Part shown: in pieces, positions 11,113-20,367 of the stretch
How the letters are laid out: every line of letters starts with the position of its first letter
Numbering within the stretch: position 1 is the stretch's first letter
Assembly: GCA_023313575.1 (NCBI GenBank)
Contig: JAJTTP010000003.1
Coordinates: 3,348,001 to 3,412,000 of the forward strand
From: Eutypella sp. D-1
Taxonomy: Eukaryota > Ascomycota > Sordariomycetes > Xylariales > Diatrypaceae
Direction of reading: 5' to 3'
Length of the DNA stretch: 64,000 nucleotides
Notes under the pieces: model-generated
Told to the model about the DNA's origin: nothing
Databases searched by the model: none
What the model saw: only the letters and a program-made list of their open reading frames with translations
Position numbers and translations under genes: made by a program

Positions 11113-12770
11113 CTTGACCACAAATTAAGGATAAACGGTTCGGCTACTTGGTGTGTTCTAAGGGGGTATGAAGGTTATGGGAGGAAGAGTAGAGGGTGAG
11201 ATGAGGACTTGATGGTTTGAAAGCACCTCTCGAAGCGGACGAGATTGCCCTTAAAGTATTTTCTCGACCCATTGCGCAAGCACGAGCAAGAAATGCCTGA
11301 AATAACGCCATGATCTTCAATTGACTCACAGCCTGCCTTACAGGAGAGTCCAGAGCGATCAGTGTTCCCAATGACTCCCTCCCCGAAGATATCGGGGGGT
11401 GCTACCTAGTAGATCCAAGGACATGGGGCGTTTCTCCGCAGCTAAATGTAGCCAATGGGGTATGCTACGCCACGACCCGGTCAGCCCTATCGATGTAGTG
11501 AGACTGCTAGGTATCCTAGAGCACGCCAATGATGCTATAACACGGTTATCAGTAAGCATTAATGCACGCCCCCCCGAAAAGTGAGAGGTTGTGCTAGTGC
11601 AGAATAGACGGGTACGGTAGGCAACAGCCCCATAAATCAAGGCGGCGAAGGGGCGGAGTGCCGTGATCGTGATGCACGCTATGCGGAGATCAGTAAACGT
11701 CAATAAACATCAAATTGACGGTCGGTTGCCTCTGCTGGTCAAGCTGGTATGGCACCGACCTTTACCGTTGTGTCACACCGGTAGCGTATTCTCGTAAACC
11801 CCACAATCTTTGTGTTTGTGGTTTAGTTTAAGAAACGGACAGGGCCTATCAAGGAGGGAGGGAGCCTTTGTACCCCTGAACCGTGCACCTCGCCCCCATC
11901 ACCGCCACAAGTCGGCAAAGGGAAGTCCCCCTTCTTTGTTCTCGGATACTTGTACGCAATAAAAATCTACATTGTAGCACGGCATATCATCTAGCTAATC
12001 ATTTCTTGTGCTTTTGCGTCAACGGGAAACCCCATCCGATAATACTTGATCTTCAAACCTTCTGTGAGCTAGAGTAGTGGATTAGCTATGAACCCGGCTA
12101 CGTTACCCGACCGCTGGGGTCGCCACGTCGACATCGCGCAAGTGCGAAGAGAGAGAGAGAGAGTGAGTGAAAGAAAAGGTTTCAACCGCATGAGCACAAG
12201 CAGCAGCAGATGGGGCCCCGAAGTCATCAACATCAATATCTACATTATACTATGAACTTAGGCAGGATATACCACATAGACCCAGGTGCCGAGTTTCCGT
12301 ATGAGGGTTATCAAAGCTCGGGATGGCTTTCTGGCCCCTCGTCCTGCCTTAGATCAAGCCCTTAGACATCCTGACTTCGGTGGTGTCAAGGTATCACATC
12401 GCAACATGTGCTTTCCTGAGGCCGGCTGGGCTGGGCTGAGACTAGGCACAAAGAAGATGGCAAGCAGTGCTTGTTTTCCTAACGACAACGGCATTGATTA
12501 CTGACACAAAGCTTCGAGCATAGATGCCCATCACTGTTCTGTTAGGAAGTGGTAGGTCGCCTATAGTAACAAGGTCGCTGTTTCCCTTGTTGTGCCTTAG
12601 TTGAGATGAATAATTGGTCGGTCATGCTTGTATATAAGATCGAGTTTGGTAGCGGTATCATAACACATAGACACACCATCGAAGAAGCAGGGCAGTGAAC
12701 AATAAACAGTTATTCTTTCTAGCATCAGCCCCCAGGCAACAAGAACGACGACGACGACGACGACGACGAC
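11113..12770. promoter_or_regulatory. Divergent intergenic region, AAA ATPase / histidine phosphatase
   Basis: This 1.66-kb space has no credible ORF. It includes a short GA repeat (about 12150-12165), a TATA box TATATAAG at 12631-12638 about 140 bp before the phosphatase ATG, and a GAC triplet repeat just before that ATG. Confidence 0.55.
12745..12770 (+). repeat. (GAC)n triplet repeat in the 5' leader
   Basis: About eight GAC/ACG triplets abut the ATG of the histidine phosphatase at 12771. The repeat is in the leader, not the protein; length variation here would alter only the start-codon context. Confidence 0.8.
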
Positions 12771-13445
12771 ATGGCACCGACGATCCACCTCGTACGGCAC
12801 GCGGAGGCGACGCACAACATATCGAGCGAGCACGTAGTGCACCCCGACACGCGTTTAACGCTACTGGGACGGATGCAAGCCGACCATATCGCCACGACCT
12901 TCCCGGAGATCTGGAAGGTGACACACCTAGTATCGTCGCCGTCGGACCGCACGATCGAGACGTGCGTGCGTGGGTTCGGCACCGCCGTGCTCGACACGGC
13001 CCTGGTGTCGCGCATCACGCTGCACCCGGACCTGCAGGAAGTCGGTCACCACAACTGTAACTACCCTTCCAAGTTGGGGTGGATAGTGCTGCGCTGGGGC
13101 CGGCACGTCGACACCTCGCTCCTGGGGCCCGGCTGGGACGACCGCAGGCCTGGTAGTCTGTGCGACGACGCCGATCCCGCCAATTTGGCATCGCGCGAGG
13201 TGCGCGCGCGCACCTGGCTGCACGAGTTGGCGAAGACCGCCGTCGCTGGGGGCGAGGAGAACCCTCATATCGTCGTCGTCTCGCACCAGAACTTCCTCAA
13301 CTTGCTGACGCGAGGCAATCCTTACAGCCTCTTCTGGAATGCGGAGTTCCGGTCCTACCAGTTTGGGCTGCGCGAAGACCCGACCTGGGGCCCCTGGCTC
13401 GTCGAGACCGAGGAGAGCATCAACCGCCGAACGCCTAATACATGA
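12771..13445 (+). CDS. Histidine phosphatase (phosphoglycerate-mutase-like)
   Basis: Single exon, 224 residues. The N-terminal LVRHAEATHN carries the RHG-type catalytic motif (Arg9, His10), and VVVSHQNFL supplies the second catalytic histidine (about His172). This places it in the histidine phosphatase superfamily, closest in layout to the small Pmu1-like fungal proteins. Members act on varied phosphomonoesters, and the substrate here cannot be read from the sequence. There is no signal peptide, so it is probably cytosolic. The WGRHVDTSLLGPGWDDRRPG stretch matches the substrate-loop region of the family. A TATA box and a GAC repeat precede it. The ATG directly follows the repeat and is the only sensible start, because the catalytic motif begins nine residues later. 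Confidence 0.9.
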   Translation: MAPTIHLVRHAEATHNISSEHVVHPDTRLTLLGRMQADHIATTFPEIWKVTHLVSSPSDRTIETCVRGFGTAVLDTALVSRITLHPDLQEVGHHNCNYPSKLGWIVLRWGRHVDTSLLGPGWDDRRPGSLCDDADPANLASREVRARTWLHELAKTAVAGGEENPHIVVVSHQNFLNLLTRGNPYSLFWNAEFRSYQFGLREDPTWGPWLVETEESINRRTPNT

Positions 13446-14650
13446 TGTGGTGAATGGCAGCCCCGTACGTACGTCGGCAGCTTTTGACGTAGGCAGGTAG
13501 TAAGAGGACTAGCTAGTTACCTGTGACCTAGATATTTAAGCTCACCTAAGTCCCTCCGTAAACTTCACGTTAGAGTTGTAATATAACCCATTATGCATTG
13601 GCAAAATCAACGTATTGAACTGAATTGATAGAATTACATCAACAGACGTATATATATCTTCATACTTATATTTCCTTGTAAATATCATCGAAGCAAGTAG
13701 CTTAAAGATAACTGACGGCAGCTGGCTGTCATCTATCCTAACGTGTTCTTTGTCTTCCGAGCTACTCTACTCAGCTAGCTAACGAGATTCCCTTCCCATC
13801 TGTGTGGGTATATGGAGATCGGCGAGAAACGGTTCTCAGGCATAGATAAGGTATAGAATTGTCCAGATTGTACAAGGCCGGTCACACCCGGCGAGAAACA
13901 AGCGCCGAGTCCGGGGCCGCAGCGGGTCCGCGATTCCGGTATGTACCCTAGCCACACTCTCCGACTCTCCGCTCGGATATTATGCCTTCCGGCTATGGAA
14001 ATCGGAAACAACACGCGCGCGCGCGTTCGACTATATATCATCCATCCCCTTAAGCCACCTACCTACTCCTGCACTATTCATCTCGTCCGCCCCCATGTTC
14101 CTGCTCGCCGGTTTCCTCTGCGGCAAAATAGAAAAAAAAATAAAAAAATTAAATCCGCTGTTAAGATCCATCATTAGAGGTTTATATAACTAGGCGACTG
14201 GGTTTTCTATTTCGTCGGTTTTATCTAATCAGGGATGGATGGGCTGCCCCCCCCCCCATTTTCTGCCCCCGAGCCCCTTATTCTCCGTATTTCCCCCATC
14301 TGAATCTTCTATGATGGGCGATATAGCTTGTGTGGCATATTTCAGGAAGCTGGGATATATATAGTGGGCAGGACAAGGCCGGGCTTCGCGACTGGTTATT
14401 TTCGAAATACCCGCAGGGCGCCCTCCCCCTCCCCCCCTCTGCTTCCCCCAGTGTCCGTTCTCACGCTTCTCGTGGGCTATGTGATTATAAAAATCCCTTG
14501 CGTCGGTGGGCTCTCTCTCTCTCGATGGGAAACCCACCGACCCGTCATAGACATTATTACTTTTCGCCGTGTCTGGGCACAGCCATCATCAATTCCATTA
14601 TCGTGGTTTTATTATTATCAAGGTGTTTTCTCCCATGAGGGGGGTTGGGT
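13446..14650. other. Convergent 3' intergenic region
   Basis: About 1.2 kb between the histidine phosphatase and ARL1 stops. It contains an alternating purine-pyrimidine run (CG repeat, 14011-14026), an A-rich tract near 14130-14150 and C-runs near 14250 and 14430. No coding signal is seen. Confidence 0.55.
14011..14026. repeat. Alternating CG dinucleotide tract
   Basis: ACACGCGCGCGCGCGT is a strictly alternating purine-pyrimidine sequence, of the kind that can adopt Z-DNA under negative supercoiling. It sits between two convergent genes. Confidence 0.6.
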
Positions 14651-15498
14651 CTACGAATCTTGTTGTACCGTTTGCTGCCAATGGTCGTTAATAAACTAGA
14701 ACATGTATACAGGCAGGCATATATACTAGAACCCGAGACGGGCGGGTATCGAACGAAAGGGAAATAACTCACCACCAGCCAATCCATGCCCTCGTTCACG
14801 CCGCTCCCGTCGACAGCGGAACAAGCAACGATGCTCCAGTTGCGGTCCCTGAGCTCGCCGAGACGCAGAGCCTCGCTGATCTCGCCGGCGCCCTTAGCGC
14901 CGGGTTGATCCTGCTTGTTGGCGAAGACGAGCAGGGCGGCGTCCTTAAGCTCCTCCTCGTTGAGCATGGCGGCCAGTTCCTCGGAGGCGGTCTGCAGTCG
15001 CTCGATATCGGTGCTGTCGACGACGAAGATGACGGCGGCGGTGTTGGCGTAGTAGCACCGCCAGTAAGGCCGGATCGAGGTCTGTCCGCCCAGGTCCCAT
15101 ACATTGAAGTTTAGATTCTTGTAGGTCACCGACTCCACATTGAACCCTATCGTCGGAATCGTCGTCACCACCTCGCCTATCTATAAATTCCGGGGGGATG
15201 GATTAGTCACTTTCCTAGGTTTGAGCGCAGGGGTGAGGAGTAAAGCTGCAAGTGAGTACTAACCTTAAGTCTGTATAATAATGTCGTCTTTCCTGCATTA
15301 TCCTGTTTAGGGGATTGTCGGTTAGTTATCTTCAACCTTACAGCGCCACGACATGATCCCCGTAAACCTAAGGGGGTGGCAAAGGGGGGGGGGGGGGGGT
15401 GAGCGAGTATGGAACGAACGCACCAGGCCAAGGATTAAAATCCGTATCTCCTTCTTCGCCCATAAAAGGCCAGACAGCCATGACATGCTCTGACCCAT
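14651..15498 (-). CDS. arl1: ADP-ribosylation factor-like GTPase ARL1, 4 exons
   Basis: Exons 15498-15424, 15302-15264, 15180-14773 and 14674-14651 join in frame to 181 residues, the standard ARL1 length. The start carries Gly2 for N-myristoylation and an amphipathic helix with Trp7 and Trp13. G-motifs: GLDNAGKT (24-31), the switch-1 PTIGFN region (47-52), WDLGGQ (66-71) and NKQD (126-129). The interswitch sequence [20 protein letters not shown] and [18 protein letters not shown] match ARL1 closely and separate it from ARF1. ARL1 recruits GRIP-domain golgins and tethering factors at the trans-Golgi. The last coding exon is only 24 nt (eight codons with the stop); it was placed by the GTGAGT donor, the CAG acceptor and family length. 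Donor 1 is GTGCGT, weaker than usual. Confidence 0.95.
15384..15399. repeat. G16/C16 homopolymer in ARL1 intron 1
   Basis: A run of 16 G on the plus strand (C on the ARL1 sense strand) lies inside the first ARL1 intron (15423-15303), about 24 nt after the donor. Such runs are often length-variable and error-prone in assembly; it does not touch coding sequence. Confidence 0.85.
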
Positions 15499-16982
15499 CT
15501 TGTATGGTATTGTATGATTTTCCAACTAAAGAAAGACTAAAGAAACTCTCGATCGCCCGCAGAAATGAAAAGAAAAAAAAGATATCCCGGCTTTTAACAC
15601 CCGCTTTCGCCCTCGCTGTATCTCGCTGGTTCGTTTGTCGATTACTGCCGTTATTGAGTTGACGGGGATTCCGAAGGTGAAGGAAGAATTGAGGGTTTCG
15701 TCGATTGTGGCTTAGGTTGTGTGTGCTTAAGCTTGTCGTATTCACGCGATTAGATGCGCGTCGAGGGTGAATAGGGGGATGACCTCGGGGATGTGGAGAT
15801 GGGCCCGATAAATGAAGGTATGCAAGTATGCACGTATGCGTTGTATCGTATTTGACGGCGCAGGTGGTGAGGCGAGGGCGGAAATGGGGGTGTGAGATGA
15901 GGTCAGTTCAAGGTCGAGGTTATGTGCCGAATATCTCCTTTCTTCGTACACGATACGATGATGATACTAGGCGATGATCTTCTTCAAGTGTCAACCTTGG
16001 CTTGCTTCGGGAGCTTGGGTTATGCAGATCTGTCTGTCGTCGAGTGCAAGCCAAGTCTAACCCCAGGGGCCGGAGTACTGGAAGAAAGAGAGTACTGGAA
16101 AGGGATGATGTGCAACAACCTTGGAAGCAACCTTGGAAGATTGTTGTTGTTAAAGTTGAAGTTGAAGTTGATTAAAAGGAGATCATCCCCTATTACCTGT
16201 TAAGAGAGTAAAGGAGTAAAAGATGACCTCAATTATTGAATACTAAGTAAAGTACTTTGTAACCTGTTACTAAGTATAGGTAGGAGGTAGGTAGGTGGGT
16301 AGGTAGGCTGGTAGGTACCCAGATAGTTGGCAATGGGCAATTGGCAAATGTCAATGGGGGTATCTAGGTAATTCCTGCCTTCCAGCTTCCTTGTCTGTTC
16401 TGTTCATTCAATCGTTCATTGATTCGTTCATTCATTCTTCTTGTTCCAGTCCGTTCCTCCGTTCCTGGCTGCCTCCTTGGTTTCAGGGTTCTTGTTAAGT
16501 GCCAGTTGGACAAGTTTGGACAGGTTTCTAAGCAGGGGCTTGGCATTTGGTAACCCTGCTTACATACAGGTACGTAGTGTGGACATCTTGCTTGCCTTTC
16601 AATCTTGCCCGTTAGGCCCGTCTCCGTCATAGTAGTTATACGGGAAGGTACCTCTGTACTTATCTTATCGGTGGTTATCTTATCACCGATTGTCAGCTCT
16701 CCAGACGTCAAGTACTCAGGTACATACTGTCCAACAATCGCACGTGATTTTTAAGCTAAGAGGCGCTTTGACCACATAAGTTCAACCCACACGATAAGAC
16801 CACACACAACCGGAAAAAGGTCTGCAAAACTCCCTCTGGTGGGCTAAAATTTGTGTTAGACACTACCAACTGCCATCATATCGAGGAAACCCACTTCACT
16901 TACTTCCAACTCTTCCCGATTACAGCAACCACCACAGAACACTATCTCGACATTTGGTGCAGCAACACACAAAGCAGTCAAA
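15499..16982. promoter_or_regulatory. Divergent intergenic region, ARL1 / eL39
   Basis: This 1.48-kb space has no credible ORF. It contains GTAGGTAG-type repeats (16276-16318), TTCATTCATT/TCGTTCATT repeats (about 16400-16435) and CACGTGA at 16741-16747, 236 bp before the eL39 ATG. CACGTGA is the core recognised by Cbf1-type bHLH factors; its use here is a guess. Confidence 0.5.
16276..16318 (+). repeat. GTAG/GGTA tandem-like repeat
   Basis: Several GTAGGTAG units occur in tandem between ARL1 and eL39, including TAGGTAGGTGGGTAGGTAG. Similar units recur in other intergenic parts of the window. Confidence 0.7.
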
Positions 16983-17472
16983 ATGCCGGTATGTTCCTCC
17001 TTTCCAGTTTCTGAATCGATTCTCCCGTCGATGGCTCTTCTCGAGGTGCAATGTTACGCCATGTCTAGATGGATGGAATTCCCCGACCCTCCCCGACCGT
17101 CAGCGATGACAGGCGCACGCATACATCTCGTGGAGGGTTTTGATGAAGATGAAGATGATGATGATGAACATGAAGACTAACGACCGCCTCTCCTCCCAAT
17201 CTACAGAGCCACAAGTCCTTCCGGACCAAGCAAAAGCTGGCCAAGTTCCAGAAGCAGAACCGCCCCATCCCGCAATGGATTCGCCTCCGAACTGGCAACA
17301 CGATCAGGTACGAACGAGCAGAGACCCCGACCGATAATACGCACAGCAGAATCCTACCTACCATGACATAGCCAAGAGGGTATTGGAACGGGAAATTCTT
17401 TACTAACCGACTACTCACAACAGATATAACTCCAAGAGAAGGCACTGGCGCAAGACCCGTCTCGGCATCTAG
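16983..17472 (+). CDS. rpl39: 60S ribosomal protein eL39 (L39), 3 exons
   Basis: Exons 16983-16988, 17207-17307 and 17424-17472 encode 51 residues, exactly the family size. The product is the small basic protein lining the ribosomal exit tunnel. The sequence shows the canonical order [48 protein letters not shown]. The first coding exon is just ATG CCG, so almost the entire protein follows the first intron, a common design for ribosomal protein genes. Intron 1 is long (218 nt) with a GAT-rich tract before its branch site GACTAAC; intron 2 has ACTAAC. Each exon alone is too short to show as a convincing ORF, but the spliced match is unambiguous. Confidence 0.97.
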
Positions 17473-19567
17473 ACGACTCGTCACACGTCCGCCACCGCAG
17501 TCATCCGTCCGAAACACATCAATCACGACCACCTCTTCGTTTCACCTTCCTTCGAGGAAGCAAATCAACGCATTAAGCAGAAAAGACGATGGACAATCTC
17601 AATTTCTACGGACGGACTTCTATGGTACGGAACTCGGTGAAGGACGTCGATGCCGGAAAGGGAGGGGTTTTGGGGGGTTGATCAAGGCGTAAAATGATTT
17701 GGAATGGGTTAAAACCTGGGAGGGGAGATCCCTCTCTCTCTCTCTCGACTTGTTCCCCTTTTTTGACGATCGATGATTCCGGTTTTCTTCAAAACACGGG
17801 TGGTCTAGGGCTCTCTCTGTCTCGAACTTTTCGAGATTTGCATGGTCGCATATTAGGGAAATGAAACGGCGCTTTGCCAACGTCACAAGAAGAAGATGAT
17901 GATCATGATGAACGCGACCATTTCTATCTATGTTCGTGACAGCCGTGACTGGGGAGGATACGATGTCCATCGCACATCACTCAGTCCCAGTGCCCGTGTT
18001 CGCCTACCTCATTAATGCTCTTGCCTCCTAAAGAAACCCCAGAGAGACGAGACAAGGCCTATGTCAATCTCACGGTCCATACTCCAATACAATGAACAGC
18101 CCCTAAGATGGCCCCTCTAGAATATCACACACTCCCCTCCTATCCCCCTACTGCCCCCTGATCCACCCTCAACCTCAACCCAGCCATAAAAAATCACCAC
18201 AGCGGACGCCGAGGAGGTAAGGACCAAGTGATGTCATTCTATGCGTTTTATGAGTGAGGGTGAGTGTGAATGCCCTCATCCGTACACGCGAAATGGTCCA
18301 GGGACCACGTCGAAGAGGTACGATGATGCCGTGCATACGTAGAAAGGGGTATGTCTGTGCCTCCTCAACCCCCCCCCCCCCCAAAACCTCAATGTGTCTC
18401 CTTCATCCAATCATCACTTCCAAATACTTAAGTCAAGTCAGAGTCATAGCTAGCAGCCAGTTTGGTCATAGTTGGGAAGTCAAGTCAAGTCAGTCGGCCA
18501 GTTTGCCAGGTAAATTAATCAAATAGCTTGATGTCAAAAACCCAAAGATCAAAACTCCCGCTTCAAACCTTTACCCCCCCTCCCCACCCCCCACGCCTTT
18601 TCCCAGAGCGTTCGCAATAAGGAAAACGGGAGGCACGGAGGGCGGGCGGACGGGCGGAGGGTAGAATACAGCGCTCTATCAAGTGGTGCAAAAAAGAAAA
18701 AAAAATTGTACACAGAAGGACAGCGGAGACAACGAATCGATCAGAGGAACAATACAATACGGGGCAGGCGAGAGGGCTCGGGGACGATAAAAATCAAAGG
18801 TCGAAATAGAGAGAGAGATAGATAGAGAGAAATCGATCGTGTCTTGTTAGAGGAGGTACGGAAATCCGAGAGTCTGCCTGGTGGACTCTCCTCTCCTCTC
18901 TATACTCTATACGCAGGGACGGGTATATCAAGACGAGAGACAAGAGAACCGCAGCCGCGAGCAATCCCAGCTCTTAGGCCTTAATCAATACCCATATCGC
19001 ATCACATCACATCGCAATAGCATCACCGACTCACCACTCGGGATGGCTTACTTCGCCGCTGTTCGTCGTAGTATGCATATATCTCAAGGGGGGCAGGGCA
19101 TAGGCAGTGTTATGGCCTAGGGGACTAGAACCAGAGCATCATATTCATCAGTACGTAGAACGGATATCTTTGTTGCTGTTTTTTTCTTCTTAATTCATTA
19201 CGATAGGAGGGGTCTAGTCGTGTGTGAGACCGGGTTGGTGTCTAAAACGAAACTTGTAGAATCCATCACCCTCCCCTGAAGTCCGTACCGATGCAGCAAA
19301 ATAAATAGGAAATATTTTGCTGAACATGTATGTGGAGCTGAAGGTGACCGGAGAGGACGTCCACGCAAATAGTGTGTGGTGTAGTGTACTTTCATCGATC
19401 ACCTTGAGGGGGGGGGGGCAAATAAAACTCATAAAAACGCCTAACGATGCATGTCAATCGTTACCATCCTTCCCCGCCGCATACCCTGAATTACATGAGA
19501 CCCTCTCCACGAATTCCAAAGCAAGCCGTCGAATACGTGTGATAAACCGTGATGGGTTCGCCTCCAC
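17473..19567. other. Long convergent intergenic region (2.1 kb)
   Basis: Between the stops of eL39 and SKP1. It holds a C14 run (18369-18382), clusters of AGTCA repeats (18431-18495), GA repeats (about 18805-18830) and a poly-T tract near 19180. ORFs here are short, overlap on both strands and resemble no protein I know. This is long for two 3' untranslated regions, so an unrecognised non-coding transcript is possible. Confidence 0.5.
18431..18495 (+). repeat. AGTCA tandem repeat clusters
   Basis: AGTCAAGTCAGAGTCA (from 18431) and AGTCAAGTCAAGTCAGTC (from 18478) are two pentamer clusters about 30 bp apart, flanking and followed by a duplicated CCAGTTTG (18457 and 18498 areas). It looks like a small local tandem expansion. 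Confidence 0.6.
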
Positions 19568-20367
19568 CTAGCGATCCTCAGCCCACTCGTTCTCGCGACG
19601 GATCTGCTCCTCCTCCTCGGGAGTGAAGTCATTCGTGATGTTGAAGGTCTTCCGAATCTCTTCGGGAGACTTGCCCTTGATCATGTTGGCAACGGTCTTG
19701 CATCCAACATCAAGAAGGGGCTTGATATCAAGATAGTTGGAAGCCTGGTGGGACACGCCGTTAGTATTAGTGAGACTAGAAATGATTGCGGACGATATCC
19801 AGTGAAGCATGTACATACCAGGATAATCTCGAAGAGCATCTCTTGGTCAACCTGCATAAACTTCTGATCCCACTCGTCGATATCGGTGGTCTTCTTACGG
19901 TTGTCCGAATCCTCGTCGTTAGCCGAAGGGGGGTCGTGGCGATGGTGCTCGCACCACTCGATGACTTTTCGGAGTACAGCCTCGTTGACCTAAGAGACAT
20001 AGTCAATACCCATTTCATTCAGAATCGTCGCGGGAGAGTGAAGGGTGGAGGGTGGATGAAGAAAGCGCTCTGTATCGCTTGGGCTGTATCGCTTGGGGAA
20101 GGCTTACGTTCGGGATGGGGATGGGCTGGTTAAGGTGGGCATCACCAAGATCCTCGAGCATGTTCTTGATCAGGAGCGATCGCTCAGCAACCTGCTTGTC
20201 TTTAGGGGATGTTAGCAATCGATGATCGATGACCACTGCGACTGTGGCGACAACACATATACGGACGATGGAATTGGAAGGGTTAGCAACTTACCAACCT
20301 CCAGCAGCTTCTGATCATTGGAAGCGAGCTGGATCTTGACGGGCGCGGCAGACTCGGTGGTAGCCAT
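19568..20367 (-). CDS. skp1: SKP1, SCF ubiquitin ligase adaptor, 4 exons
   Basis: Exons 20367-20295, 20199-20108, 19989-19819 and 19744-19568 encode 170 residues. SKP1 links the cullin scaffold to F-box proteins in SCF ubiquitin ligases, in nucleus and cytoplasm. The N-terminal BTB/POZ-like part includes [26 protein letters not shown] and [16 protein letters not shown]. The C-terminal helices that bind the F-box are complete: [40 protein letters not shown] and the terminal [16 protein letters not shown]. The acidic linker after HHRHDPP is short. Splice sites are standard (GTAAGT/GTATGT donors, YAG or AAG acceptors) and the frame closes exactly. In Aspergillus the orthologue is sconC. Confidence 0.97.

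Noticed and set aside
14229..14699. Overlapping ORFs of 102-123 codons on both strands
   Set aside because: Low complexity (G/P runs from C-tracts) and coincident on both strands; part of the ARL1 3' region.
16989..17206. Box C/D snoRNA in the eL39 first intron
   Set aside because: GCGATGA and ATGATGA strings resemble box C, but no correctly spaced box D or terminal stem is visible.
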